DNA from: Serratia grimesii NBRC 13537
Lineage (GTDB): Bacteria > Pseudomonadota > Gammaproteobacteria > Enterobacterales > Enterobacteriaceae
DNA length: 64,000 nucleotides
Reading direction: 5' to 3'
Assembly (NCBI RefSeq): GCF_001590905.1
Contig: NZ_BCTT01000002.1
Coordinates: forward strand, 1-64,000
Positions 6,437 through 15,651 of this stretch are shown here, one piece after another (the first letter of the stretch is position 1; every line of letters starts with the position of its first letter). A program made the translations under genes and the position numbers. The notes beneath the pieces are model-generated. The model made no database searches, was not told the origin of the DNA, and saw only the letters and a list, made by a program, of their open reading frames with translations.

Positions 6437-8494
6437 ATGATGTTCGGAAAAACCAAAAATTATACCAAGCGCCCTCTGTCACTGCATATCAGCGCGGCAA
6501 TGCCCCTGTTTATCCTGGCGGCCTTCAACAGTCATGCGGCAGAGCAGCACCAGCATGATACGGCCGTCAAAACGAATGACGGCGACGTGATCACCGTAAC
6601 CGCACCGCTTTATTCACCAATGACCATAGTGACATCACCGAAAACGCCACGTCAGCCAGTACCCGCCAGTGATGGCTCGGACTATCTGAAAACTATCCCA
6701 GGCTTCTCGCAAATCCGTAATGGCGGTACCAACGGCGATCCCGTGTTCCGCGGCATGTTTGGTTCACGGCTAAAGATTCTGACCGACGGAGGGGAAATGC
6801 TGGGAGCCTGTCCTTCAAGAATGGATGCCCCAACGTCTTATATTTCACCCGAAAGCTACGACTTGCTGACCATAACAAAAGGCCCGCAAACGGTACTCTG
6901 GGGTGCCGGCTCATCGGCAGGCACGGTGCGTTTTGACCGTGAACGACCACGCTTTGATCAACCTGGCATCAAAGGCAATGCCAGCGTATTAGCCGGTTCA
7001 AATGGGCGTTGGGACGAAAATATCGACGCCAGTTTGGGGGGCGAACAAGGTTATCTGCGCCTGATGGGGAACAAATCGCGCTCCAATGATTATCAGGACG
7101 GCAATAGCCAACGCGTACCGTCGCGTTGGGACAAATGGAATGGCGATCTGGCGCTTGGCTGGACGCCAGACAATGACACCTTGCTGGAAGTGACCATGGG
7201 CCGCGGTAACGGTGAAGCCCGCTATGCCGGCCGCAGTATGGATGGTTCACAGTTCAAGCGTGAAAGTTTGGGCATGCGGTTTGAAAAGTCCAACATTGGC
7301 GAGGTGCTGGATAAACTTGAAGCTCAGGTTTATTACAACTATGCCAACCATATTATGGATAACGTCACCCTTCGTTCCCCCGGTCAGGGCGGCATGGCGA
7401 TGGGACACATGGGCATGGGTCATATGAATATGGGGATGACGATGCAACTGGATCGCCGCACCGTCGGCGGGCGCGTAATGGGTACCTGGTTGTGGCAAGA
7501 TTTCAAACTGGAAAGCGGTGTGGACACCCAAACTAACACTCATCGCAACAAACAGGGCGACGGCTGGCAGAAGGATGCGCAATTCCATAACTACGGCGCC
7601 TTTGGCGAGCTGACCTGGACCGCAACTGAACAAAGTAAGGTCATCAGCGGTGCACGCCTTGATCGCAGCCTGGTCGATAATTATAAATACGGTAATGACA
7701 CCGAGCGTTCGGACACCTTGCCGAGTGGTTTTACGCGTATTGAGCATACGCTTACCGGCATGCCGCTAATGGTGTACGCCGGGATTGGCTATACCGAGCG
7801 TTTCCCTGACTACTGGGAGTTGTTCTCTCCGACCTTTGGCCCGGACGGCAGTAAAAACCCATTTGATAGCGTGAAGAGTGAAAAGACCACGCAAATCGAT
7901 ATTGGCGCGCAGTACACCGACAAACGCTTTAACAGCTGGGTTTCGGCATATCTTGGCCACGTGAATGACTTTATCCTGTTCAAGTATGATCCGCACCACG
8001 CGCGTATCAGCCAGGCCGATAACGTCAATGCCACCATTATGGGGGGTGAGATGGGCATGGGTTACCAACTGACCGAACATTGGAAAACGGATGCCAGCCT
8101 GGCCTATTCCTGGGGCAAAAACACCACTGATAACCAACCGTTGCCGCAGATCCCACCGTTGGAAGCCCGCTTTGGCTTGACCTACGAGCGTGGCGACTGG
8201 AGCAGCACGGGTCTTTGGCGCGTGGTCAGCAGCCAGCACCGTGTGGCGATCAACCAAGGTAACGTCGTAGGTAAAGACTTTGCCGATAGCCCGGGCTTTG
8301 GCGTGCTTTCTGCTAATGTGGCGTACAAGGTTAATCCACATGTAAAACTCAGCACAGGTCTGGATAACATCCTCAACAAAACCTACAGCGAGCACCTCAA
8401 TCTGGCAGGCAACAGCACCTTCGGTTATTCATCCAATACTTCGGTAAATGAGCCAGGGCGTACCCTCTGGGCCAAGGTTAATGTAACCTTCTAA
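6437..8494 (+). CDS. oprC: TonB-dependent copper receptor (OprC family)
   Basis: A 685-residue outer-membrane receptor with a signal peptide ending near residue 35 (NSHAA), a TonB box (DVITVTA, about 50-56), a plug domain and a 22-strand barrel ending in aromatic VNVTF. It carries the CxxxM copper motif of Pseudomonas OprC at Cys125-Met129 (ACPSRM). A Met/His-rich extracellular loop lies near 320-336 (MAMGHMGMGHMNMGM), supplying the HxM part of the site. It should import copper using TonB energy. Its ribosome site is AAGGA before an ATGATG start. The neighbouring DUF2946 protein supports a copper role. Confidence 0.9.
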   Translation: MMFGKTKNYTKRPLSLHISAAMPLFILAAFNSHAAEQHQHDTAVKTNDGDVITVTAPLYSPMTIVTSPKTPRQPVPASDGSDYLKTIPGFSQIRNGGTNGDPVFRGMFGSRLKILTDGGEMLGACPSRMDAPTSYISPESYDLLTITKGPQTVLWGAGSSAGTVRFDRERPRFDQPGIKGNASVLAGSNGRWDENIDASLGGEQGYLRLMGNKSRSNDYQDGNSQRVPSRWDKWNGDLALGWTPDNDTLLEVTMGRGNGEARYAGRSMDGSQFKRESLGMRFEKSNIGEVLDKLEAQVYYNYANHIMDNVTLRSPGQGGMAMGHMGMGHMNMGMTMQLDRRTVGGRVMGTWLWQDFKLESGVDTQTNTHRNKQGDGWQKDAQFHNYGAFGELTWTATEQSKVISGARLDRSLVDNYKYGNDTERSDTLPSGFTRIEHTLTGMPLMVYAGIGYTERFPDYWELFSPTFGPDGSKNPFDSVKSEKTTQIDIGAQYTDKRFNSWVSAYLGHVNDFILFKYDPHHARISQADNVNATIMGGEMGMGYQLTEHWKTDASLAYSWGKNTTDNQPLPQIPPLEARFGLTYERGDWSSTGLWRVVSSQHRVAINQGNVVGKDFADSPGFGVLSANVAYKVNPHVKLSTGLDNILNKTYSEHLNLAGNSTFGYSSNTSVNEPGRTLWAKVNVTF

Positions 8495-8499
8495 GCAGA

Positions 8500-8527
8500 G
8501 CCGGGCGATGCATCGTCATCGCCCGGC
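8500..8527. terminator. Hairpin between oprC and a convergent LysR gene
   Basis: GCCGGGCGATG and CATCGCCCGGC form an 11-bp perfect stem with a 6-base loop, 6 bp after the oprC stop. The stop codon of the convergent LysR gene lies inside the hairpin, so the structure can serve both genes. The U-run is poor. Confidence 0.65.
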
Positions 8528-9424
8528 AGCACTGACCGACGCGACAATATGCTCACGTAGCCATTGGTGTGCCGGATCACGATGGGAACGCTCATGCCAC
8601 AACATGGTCATTTCGAAGCCCGGTATCTCAACAGGCGGTTCAACGACCTGCAACGCACTATTTTTGTGTACCAGGCGTGAAGGCAGCATGGCCACCATCT
8701 CCGAATTTGCCAGCACCGAGATCACAAACAGAAAGTGTGGCACGGAAAGCACCACCCGCCGAGTTAAACCGGCGTCTGCCAGTACCTTGTCGGTGATACC
8801 GAAAAATCCCCCGCCGTCCGGCGACACCATTACATGCTCCAGCATGCAAAACTGCGCCAGTGACGGCGTTTTTTGCAAGCCTGGGTGCCCCGCACGACCG
8901 ACCAGCACGTAACGTTCGCTAAACAGGATCCGTTGACGCAGATTAGGCGGTGAGCCTTCACGCGTATGAAAGGCTAAATCAATCTCACCCAATTCTGCCT
9001 GCTTCGCAATGCGTGATGGCACCGTTTCAATCACAGCCAGCCGACTATACGGTGCCGCAGCCCGTAACCCCATTAGCGCCGGTTGAACAATGGTCGACTC
9101 ACCATAATCAAAAGCCGCCACGCGCCAGATGTTGTCCGCAATACCAGGATCAAAGGGTTCCGATGGTGATACCGCACGCTCCAGGGCTTCAAGCGCCAGG
9201 CGCAGCGGTTCTCGTAATTCATCGCCGCGCGCGGTCGGTCGCATGCCACGCGGCCCCGGCATCAACAAAGGGTCGTTAAAGATATCCCTGAGTTTAGCCA
9301 GATGCACACTGACCGCAGGCTGCGACAGGTTTAAGCGCTGTGCCGCCCGGGTCACATTGTGCTCGGCCAGCAAGGTGTCCAGCGTCACCAGCAGATTGAG
9401 ATCCAGTCGTCTGATATTATTCAC
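8516..9424 (-). CDS. LysR-family regulator (NodD/PcpR-like branch)
   Basis: A 302-residue LysR-type regulator. The HTH is close to the N-terminus (RLNLSQPAVSVHLAKLRDIF, about residues 30-49) and is followed by MRPTARGDEL, typical of the NodD-like branch. The effector-binding domain fills the rest. Translation starts at GTG 9424, preceded by AGGT. It is divergent from the flavodoxin-fold oxidoreductase at 9511, and a perfect dyad lies between them, so control of that gene is the simplest hypothesis. The inducer is unknown. Confidence 0.85.
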   Translation of the reverse strand: MNNIRRLDLNLLVTLDTLLAEHNVTRAAQRLNLSQPAVSVHLAKLRDIFNDPLLMPGPRGMRPTARGDELREPLRLALEALERAVSPSEPFDPGIADNIWRVAAFDYGESTIVQPALMGLRAAAPYSRLAVIETVPSRIAKQAELGEIDLAFHTREGSPPNLRQRILFSERYVLVGRAGHPGLQKTPSLAQFCMLEHVMVSPDGGGFFGITDKVLADAGLTRRVVLSVPHFLFVISVLANSEMVAMLPSRLVHKNSALQVVEPPVEIPGFEMTMLWHERSHRDPAHQWLREHIVASVSAAGR

Positions 9425-9441
9425 AGTAATACCTGTAATAT

Positions 9442-9457
9442 TAGAAATTCATTTCTA
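9442..9457. promoter_or_regulatory. Dyad between LysR gene and oxidoreductase
   Basis: TAGAAAT-TC-ATTTCTA is a perfect 7-bp inverted repeat in the 86-bp divergent region. This is where a LysR-type regulator would bind to control both directions. Confidence 0.5.
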
Positions 9458-9510
9458 GTATAACTGATAAGCGCCTACCCTGACTTCCATCAACCAATGG
9501 AGGTCCTGCT

Positions 9511-10287
9511 ATGAATGTTTTGCTGGTCTATGCTCACCCTGAACCGAAGTCACTGAACGGTTCACTCAAAGATTTTTCAGTCCAACGTTTGGAGGCTGTC
9601 GGGCATCAGGTACAGGTTTCCGATCTGTATGCCATGCAATGGAAAGCCACGCTCGATGCCAATGACAGCACTGTCTCCCCATTAGGCACACGCTTTGATC
9701 CTTCGCTCGATTCCCAGCATGCATTTGCCAATGGATTACAGAGCCAGGACATTGAGCTGGAACAGGAAAAGCTGCTCTGGGCCGATACGGTCATTTTGCA
9801 GTTTCCCCTGTGGTGGTTCTCAATGCCGGCAATCCTTAAAGGCTGGGTTGAGCGCGTCTATGCCTATGGATTCGCCTATGGTGTGGGGGAACACTCTGAC
9901 TTACGTTGGGGGGACCGTTACGGTGAAGGAACGTTGGCTGGCAAACGGGCAATGTTGATTGTTACTACTGGGGGATGGGAGTCTCACTACGCGGCACGGG
10001 GTATCAACGGCCCGATTGATGATATTCTGTTCCCTATTCAGCATGGGATCCTGCATTACCCCGGCTTCGACGTGTTACCCCCTTTTGTCATTTATCGTAC
10101 CGGTCGAGTCGACGAGGCCCGATTTGCCGAGATGAGTCACGCCCTAGGACAACGTCTGGACAACCTGGCGCACACCGCACCGATCCCCTTCCGCCGGCAG
10201 AATGCAGGGGAATATGAAATCCCGGCATTAATCCTGAAACCCGATATAGCCCCTGAGCGGGTAGGTTTTAGCGCGCACATCAAATAA
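9511..10287 (+). CDS. NAD(P)H dehydrogenase (quinone), flavodoxin-like fold
   Basis: A 258-residue protein of the NQO1/KefF/MdaB family. The N-terminal LLVYAHPEPKSLNGSL is the flavin phosphate-binding segment, and LQFPLWWFSMPAILKGWVER is the hallmark flavin/substrate region near residues 96-115. Such enzymes reduce quinones by two electrons with FAD or FMN and NAD(P)H in the cytoplasm, limiting redox cycling. The ribosome site is GGAGG, 8 bases before the ATG. It is divergent from a LysR regulator, a common arrangement for inducible quinone or electrophile detoxification. The length agrees with the family. Confidence 0.88.
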   Translation: MNVLLVYAHPEPKSLNGSLKDFSVQRLEAVGHQVQVSDLYAMQWKATLDANDSTVSPLGTRFDPSLDSQHAFANGLQSQDIELEQEKLLWADTVILQFPLWWFSMPAILKGWVERVYAYGFAYGVGEHSDLRWGDRYGEGTLAGKRAMLIVTTGGWESHYAARGINGPIDDILFPIQHGILHYPGFDVLPPFVIYRTGRVDEARFAEMSHALGQRLDNLAHTAPIPFRRQNAGEYEIPALILKPDIAPERVGFSAHIK

Positions 10288-10294
10288 TGATTAA

Positions 10295-10321
10295 GTGCAC
10301 AGCATCTATCATGCTGTGCAC
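10295..10321. terminator. Hairpin after the quinone oxidoreductase
   Basis: GTGCACAGCAT and ATGCTGTGCAC form an 11-bp perfect stem with a 5-base loop, 7 bp after the stop codon and before the end of the convergent MarR-GNAT gene. It can act in both directions. Confidence 0.65.
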
Positions 10322-10344
10322 CGTACTTTAATCAAGCGGGGAAA

Positions 10345-11322
10345 TTACTGTGCAATTGAGCGAGAATCCGTAGAACAGCGAATAAATAGCTGCTCCGTCA
10401 TCTGTTGGCCCCATTGTGTACCCGGTTGTTCATCTGCAAGCACGAAACCGACGCTTTCATACAGGTGCCGGGCTGCATCCAGCCCTTTGAACGTCCATAG
10501 GTGTGTTTCATCAAAACCCTGTTCATCACAGAAGCTCACGGCGTGGTTCAAAAGCTGACGGCCAACACCACGACCACGTAAACTGTCATCAATAATGAAA
10601 GCGCGCAGATGGGCGCGGTTATCTCCAAGAGTTTCACCATCAATGGAAACAGAGCCAACAATACGTTCCCCACTCACTGCGGACCAGGTTTGATTCTGTG
10701 GATGTGATAGCCGGTTCGCGAGTTCGGACAGCATCGAACCGACGGTAGCTTCAAAGAAGGCACCAAAGCCCACGGCACGTGAATAATATTGCATGTGCAT
10801 TTCGAGCGCCCTGCCGACGAATCCCGGCAAATAACCGCTAACAATCTCAATAGCCGGAGGAGCAACTGATGCTTCACCCAAACGATGCGCGCGCAACGCA
10901 GCAGCATAATGCTGTAAACCGTCGGCGATGTCGGCGCTGGCTCCTGCCGGCAGCTTAGCCAGGGCATTAAGTACCTGATGTTCAGCAAACCGATTAATCC
11001 CGGCCAGTGTCTGCTGCCCTTTTTCCGTTAACCGCAGTAGCTTTTCTCGAGCGTCACGCTCACTGGGCTGTGTGACTAGCTCGCCGGTTTTGATCAACTT
11101 GTTCAACATGCGGCTGACACTGGATTTCTCCAGATTGAGCACGCTACACAGTTCTGCCGCGGTATCCACATGCCGATCACCTATTTCAATCAATGCATGC
11201 ACAGCGGAAGGAGGCAGATCCGTCCCTGCAAGGGTACTGCCCATAAAGCCCAGTTCACGCACTAAGTGGCGTGATGCATCCCTGATGGAGTGTAAATATG
11301 GACTTGGTTGAGTTATCGACAT
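10345..11322 (-). CDS. MarR-type regulator fused to a GNAT acetyltransferase
   Basis: A 325-residue two-domain protein. Residues about 1-145 form a MarR winged helix (LNLEKSSVSRMLNKLIKTGE is the recognition region, then a DARE wing). Residues about 165-315 form a GNAT domain with the acetyl-CoA loop RGRGVGRQLL and the helix DAARHLYESVGF. Such fusions are known in many bacteria; the acetyl acceptor is generally unknown. The two halves are in one uninterrupted frame, so the fusion is genuine. It stands alone between a hairpin and a 157-bp intergenic region, with no obvious partner gene. Confidence 0.87.
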   Translation of the reverse strand: MSITQPSPYLHSIRDASRHLVRELGFMGSTLAGTDLPPSAVHALIEIGDRHVDTAAELCSVLNLEKSSVSRMLNKLIKTGELVTQPSERDAREKLLRLTEKGQQTLAGINRFAEHQVLNALAKLPAGASADIADGLQHYAAALRAHRLGEASVAPPAIEIVSGYLPGFVGRALEMHMQYYSRAVGFGAFFEATVGSMLSELANRLSHPQNQTWSAVSGERIVGSVSIDGETLGDNRAHLRAFIIDDSLRGRGVGRQLLNHAVSFCDEQGFDETHLWTFKGLDAARHLYESVGFVLADEQPGTQWGQQMTEQLFIRCSTDSRSIAQ

Positions 11323-11479
11323 GATTGGCGCTCTGATATAGTTGTATCACGCAACCATATCAGAGTTGTTCACGAATTCAAGCGGTCGTTACGGCTTGGC
11401 CAAAAAGTACAAATGCAGTGTGTCTGGTGTAGCATGACATGGTTCAAGAAGCGATTTCAGGCATAGTAAACAGTAAACC

Positions 11480-12112
11480 CTAGGCATTACCCTCACCTTT
11501 TTTTAACTCTTTCAGGTATTTGTACACAGTTGCGCGGCCAAGGGATAACACATTGGCGATATAATCGGCGGCACTTTTGGCTTTGAAGGCACCTTCTTTA
11601 TACAAATCGATCACCAGCTGCTTTTTCTGCTCACGGGTCAATGAACCCAGCGATGTGTTTTGTAGACGAATCCACTCATGCAAGAAGGTATTGATCTTCT
11701 CCTGCCAGTCATCTTTAAACAGCTGTTGAGGCTGTGGCTGCAAACGCGTAACCGACAGAAACATGTCTAGCGCATTCCTGGCGTCTTCAAACATGGCCGT
11801 GCTCAGATTGATGCACAAGAGATAACGGGGTAATCCCTGCTCATCCCGGGCGGCAATACTCACAGAACGCATTTTTTTGCCGTCCCAATTGAGCTTTTCG
11901 TAAGGTCCCGTTACCTGGCCATCGCTGTCGATATCAAAATCTTCCAGACCGGCGTCATCGCCAGGTTTGCGTTTTGACAGATTATTGGCCAGATAGGCGA
12001 TTTTGTTGGTAGAGACATCGTGAATCACCACTTCCACGTTGGGAAAAAACAGCGCAGCGATGCCATCAGCGACTGACTGCAATAATTCAAGTTGGGACGT
12101 GGTTTTCAACAC
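11480..12112 (-). CDS. PAS-HTH regulator of the YheO/DauR family
   Basis: A 210-residue regulator. An N-terminal PAS-like domain (VEVVIHDVSTNKIAYLANN, about residues 26-44) precedes a C-terminal HTH_22 domain (IANVLSLGRATVYKYLKEL near the end). This is the family of DauR, the repressor of D-arginine catabolism in Pseudomonas. Its gene follows an amino-acid permease of the CycA type on the same strand with 131 bp and a hairpin between them. A D- or L-amino acid signal is likely, but the ligand is not shown by sequence. The start is GTG at 12112. Confidence 0.82.
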   Translation of the reverse strand: MLKTTSQLELLQSVADGIAALFFPNVEVVIHDVSTNKIAYLANNLSKRKPGDDAGLEDFDIDSDGQVTGPYEKLNWDGKKMRSVSIAARDEQGLPRYLLCINLSTAMFEDARNALDMFLSVTRLQPQPQQLFKDDWQEKINTFLHEWIRLQNTSLGSLTREQKKQLVIDLYKEGAFKAKSAADYIANVLSLGRATVYKYLKELKKGEGNA

Positions 12113-12210
12113 TTTGCTCTTTCTCCGTAGCGATTAAGCCATGATGATATTGGCCAATTTCTATCATCTGGTCAGCCGCTTAGCATACCTTAATTGCCCT
12201 TGAATGCCGA

Positions 12211-12238
12211 GCAGGAGAGCGGTCTTCCGCCCTCCTGC
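12211..12238 (-). terminator. Hairpin after the CycA-like permease gene
   Basis: GCAGGAGAGCGG and CCGCCCTCCTGC form a 12-bp stem around TCTT. The single mismatch is a G-U pair in the minus-strand transcript. It lies 6 bp past the permease stop. The U-run is weak, so it may attenuate rather than end transcription into the DauR-like gene. Confidence 0.5.
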
Positions 12239-12243
12239 CAGTA

Positions 12244-13701
12244 TCATTCTGCCTCTCGACTGCGTTGGTAAAACACGTAGCCTTCCCGAGCTACACTGTT
12301 TTTGATTCGGAAGCGCCAGACAACCGCCAGAGTGATAAACCACAGAGGCATGCTGCACAGAGCAATCAACGTGTCACGGTCAAATATCATCAGTACCAGC
12401 GTGAAAGCAAAAAACGCCAGTGTTAGCCAGGTCATGATTACCCCGCCAGGCATCTTGAAGGTAGAGCGTGCATGCAGTTCAGGCCGTTTTTTGCGATAAA
12501 CCAGATAGGCCACCAGGATCATGCCCCAGCTGTAAACCACCAGTATCGCTGCCACGGTAGATACAATGGTAAACAACGTCATCACATTTGGCATCAGAAT
12601 GAGCAGCATCGTCCCCACCACCATGCAAAAACACGAGAACATCAAACTGCGGATCGGAATAGCGGTATTCCGCGAAAGTATTTTGAACTGCCCGTGTGCA
12701 TGCTTTTCCATCGACAAGCCATACAACATACGCGTACTGGAATACACGCCACTGTTAGCCGAAGACATGGCCGACGTCAGTGCCACAAAGTTAATCACCG
12801 CAGCAGCAGCGGGTAAACCTGCCTGATCGAAAAGCATAACGAACGGGCTACTGTCTGGGGAAATATGGCTCCATGAGGTCACGGCGATGATCGCCAACAT
12901 GGAGAACACATAGAAGATGATGATGCGCACCGGGATGACGTTGATCGCCTTAGGCAGCACCTTTTGCGGGTTCTTGGTCTCGGCTGACATAGTGCCCAAC
13001 AATTCGATGCCGGTGCAGGAAAAAATGGCAATCTGGAAACCGGCAAAGAAGCCGAAAATACCATGAGGCATAAAAATAGCGGGATCTGTGATGTTGTTGA
13101 CCGACGCCTTAACACCGTCCGGCGAAGTCCAGCCAATGAAAACCATCCAGGCCCCTGTAACGATCAACGCAATAATGGCGATCACTTTGATAATGGCAAA
13201 CCAGAACTCTGCTTCACCAAACATCTTCACCGACAGCATATTAAACAGACACAATAGCCCCAGCGTCAGTAAGGCCGGTAACCACGGCGAGACCTCCGGA
13301 TACCAATACTGTATGTAGCCACCGCACACCACCACGTCGGCAATGCATGTGACCACCCAGCTCAACCAATAGGACCAACCGAGAAAGAAGCTGGCTTTGG
13401 GCCCCAGGTATTCGGAGACGAAATCAGCAAACGAACGATAGTCGAGCTTGGTCAGCAACAGTTCCCCCATTGCCCGCATGACCATAAACATAAAGAAGCC
13501 GACGATGACATAAGTCAAAACGATAGAGGTCCCAGAGAGCGCAATGGTTTTGCCTGAGCCCATAAACAAACCGGTGCCAATGGCGCCGCCAATGGAAATA
13601 AGTTGAATATGGCGTTCGCTTAAACCGCGTTGCAAGGTTTGGGCGCAGTCGGGCCCCTCGGTTGAAAGGGTATTCAACCGATGTTGCTTACTTTTTGTCA
13701 T
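12244..13701 (-). CDS. APC-family amino acid permease, CycA-like
   Basis: A 485-residue inner-membrane carrier of the amino acid transporter family. The signature HIQLISIGGAIGTGLFMGSG lies near residue 31. The next closest match is E. coli CycA (D-serine/D-alanine/glycine:H+ symporter), sharing TIALSGTSI-like, VKMFGEAEFWFAIIKV and FFAGFQIAIF segments. It is too divergent for the substrate to be certain. Family members have 12 membrane segments, and the hydrophobic pattern agrees. A DauR-like regulator lies directly downstream. The ATG at 13701 has an AGG ribosome site. The upstream side is a 619-bp divergent region shared with gdhA. Confidence 0.85.
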   Translation of the reverse strand: MTKSKQHRLNTLSTEGPDCAQTLQRGLSERHIQLISIGGAIGTGLFMGSGKTIALSGTSIVLTYVIVGFFMFMVMRAMGELLLTKLDYRSFADFVSEYLGPKASFFLGWSYWLSWVVTCIADVVVCGGYIQYWYPEVSPWLPALLTLGLLCLFNMLSVKMFGEAEFWFAIIKVIAIIALIVTGAWMVFIGWTSPDGVKASVNNITDPAIFMPHGIFGFFAGFQIAIFSCTGIELLGTMSAETKNPQKVLPKAINVIPVRIIIFYVFSMLAIIAVTSWSHISPDSSPFVMLFDQAGLPAAAAVINFVALTSAMSSANSGVYSSTRMLYGLSMEKHAHGQFKILSRNTAIPIRSLMFSCFCMVVGTMLLILMPNVMTLFTIVSTVAAILVVYSWGMILVAYLVYRKKRPELHARSTFKMPGGVIMTWLTLAFFAFTLVLMIFDRDTLIALCSMPLWFITLAVVWRFRIKNSVAREGYVFYQRSREAE

Positions 13702-14320
13702 GGTGTTACCTGTCCGTCATTAAGGCGATTAAGCAGCTTGTGCCGCTGCAGCAGGAGTGAAACGCACCGGGCGTTTTACCGGCAAAAAAGAGATTCAGGC
13801 AAAACGAAGCCCGCCCTTTTGTTAAAGGGAAGTAAATATCTGTACACATCTGAAAACGGCTATTCTAACTGCGCTGTCGCCCACATTTAGCATGCGAGGC
13901 ATGAGCGTGGCGGGTAATTGCTTTACTATCAGTTTGTTATAAATATTCTCGTTCAAGAAAAAAACGCTGCAAGCGCCGATTTAACATGAATTTAACTCTG
14001 GCGTCAGGAAACGGCATTGTCAACATGACACTTAAATAAAATGAAACTTTTTGATCACATTCAAGGTTCTGAAAAATAGATAAAAACGGGTTTTATGCAT
14101 TTTTTATGCATAAAGTATGCGTAGTCAGCTAACCGCTTCTGAAAAAGTAATTAACTATTCATTTTTACGGCTCAAAACCCGCTGGCAACCGGCTTCCAGC
14201 CCGATGAGGGGGGGCTAACAAGCGGCATTTTTAATGGTAAATTTAGCGTCGCAAAAGTGTTATGCACTTAGTAATCCACGGTTAAACAAAATAAATACCT
14301 CTATATAAAAAAGGTTGGTT
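13702..14320. promoter_or_regulatory. Long divergent region between the CycA-like permease gene and gdhA
   Basis: A 619-bp region without a credible gene. It must hold two divergent promoters. It is AT-rich toward gdhA and contains TTATGCAT-type repeats near 14093-14119 (TTATGCAT, then TTATGCATAA). A 69-codon frame at its left end has no coding character. The unusual length suggests several regulator sites or an unannotated small RNA. Confidence 0.4.
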
Positions 14321-15595
14321 ATGGAAAAGCTATCCTACGCTTCAGAAAGCAGCACAACGGCCTGGGCCACCTATCTGCAACAAATCGACCGCGTTGCGCC
14401 TTACCTGGGTGATCTGTCGCGTTGGGTCGATACCCTGCGTCACCCTAAGCGTGCGCTAATTGTCGATATCCCACTGCAGATGGACGACGGTTCAATCCGC
14501 CACTTCGAAGGTTTCCGCGTTCAGCACAACCTGTCACGCGGCCCGGGTAAAGGCGGTATCCGTTACCATCCAGACGTTGACCTCGATGAAGTTATGGCGC
14601 TGTCAGCTTGGATGACCATCAAATGTGCGGCAGTTAACCTGCCATACGGTGGTGCCAAGGGGGGGATCCGCGTCGATCCTTTCAAACTGTCTGAAAGCGA
14701 GCTGGAAAGATTGACCCGTCGCTACACCAGCGAAATCGGCTTTATCATCGGGCCACAGAAAGATATCCCTGCACCAGACGTGGGTACCAACTCTAAAGTG
14801 ATGGCCTGGATGATGGATACCTACTCCATGAACCACGGCACGACCATCACCGGCGTAGTCACCGGCAAACCTATCCATTTGGGTGGTTCTCTGGGGCGTG
14901 AAAAAGCAACAGGTCGCGGTGTGTTCGTGACAGGTTGTGAAGTGGCTAAGCGTTTGGGCGTACAAATCGAAGGTGCTAAAGTTGCAGTTCAGGGCTTTGG
15001 TAACGTAGGTAGCGAAGCCGCTCGTCTGTTTGTTGGCATCGGTGCGCGTGTGGTAGTGATTCAGGACCACTCAGCAACGCTGTTCAACGCTAACGGTATC
15101 GATCTGACTGCATTGACCGAATGGCAAGCCAAGAACAAGCAAATCGCCGGTTTCCCTGGCGCTAGCGAGATCGAAAGCGAAGCATTCTGGTCTGTTGATA
15201 TGGACATTCTGATCCCAGCTGCGCTGGAAGGCCAGATTACCCGTCAACGTGCAGAGATTCTCAGTGCCAAACTGGTTCTGGAAGGCGCTAACGGCCCAAC
15301 CTACCCAGATGCGGACGACGTTCTGCGTTCACGCAACATCACTGTGGTACCTGACGTTATCTGTAACGCCGGTGGCGTAACCGTGAGTTACTTCGAGTGG
15401 GTTCAGGACATGGCCAGCTACTTCTGGAGCGAAAGCGAGATCAACGAGCGTATGGACAAGATTATGACCGACGCGATGATTCACGTTTGGAACAAATCCG
15501 AAGAGAAAGAGTGCAGCCTGCGCACCGCGGCCTATATCGTCGCTTGTGAGCGTATCCTGACCGCACGTAAAGAGCGTGGCATTTACCCAGGTTAA
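14321..15595 (+). CDS. gdhA: Glutamate dehydrogenase (Glu/Leu/Phe/Val dehydrogenase family)
   Basis: A 424-residue cytoplasmic enzyme that interconverts glutamate and 2-oxoglutarate plus ammonium. The substrate motif around the catalytic lysine is [14 protein letters not shown] (about residues 107-120), preceded by [11 protein letters not shown]. The nucleotide-binding [10 protein letters not shown] lies near 226. Length and sequence fit the 420-residue NAD-type hexameric class (RocG/GudB-like) better than the 447-residue NADP GdhA of E. coli, so a catabolic role is plausible. ATG at 14321 follows AAAGG; an in-frame TTG two codons earlier overlaps that site. A strong terminator follows. Confidence 0.92.
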   Translation: MEKLSYASESSTTAWATYLQQIDRVAPYLGDLSRWVDTLRHPKRALIVDIPLQMDDGSIRHFEGFRVQHNLSRGPGKGGIRYHPDVDLDEVMALSAWMTIKCAAVNLPYGGAKGGIRVDPFKLSESELERLTRRYTSEIGFIIGPQKDIPAPDVGTNSKVMAWMMDTYSMNHGTTITGVVTGKPIHLGGSLGREKATGRGVFVTGCEVAKRLGVQIEGAKVAVQGFGNVGSEAARLFVGIGARVVVIQDHSATLFNANGIDLTALTEWQAKNKQIAGFPGASEIESEAFWSVDMDILIPAALEGQITRQRAEILSAKLVLEGANGPTYPDADDVLRSRNITVVPDVICNAGGVTVSYFEWVQDMASYFWSESEINERMDKIMTDAMIHVWNKSEEKECSLRTAAYIVACERILTARKERGIYPG

Positions 15596-15605
15596 TGCAT
15601 TATCC

Positions 15606-15638
15606 CTCCCGGCTTGCTCTGCAGGCCGGGAGTCTTTT
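15606..15638 (+). terminator. Rho-independent terminator of gdhA
   Basis: CTCCCGGC and GCCGGGAG form an 8-bp stem, followed by TCTTTT. It lies 10 bp after the gdhA stop and before the end of the convergent acyl-CoA ligase gene. Confidence 0.85.
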
Positions 15639-15651
15639 ATGAGTGCCCCCT

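Noticed and set aside
7247-8395. Long minus-strand frames opposite oprC
   Set aside because: Shadows of a well-supported coding gene on the plus strand.
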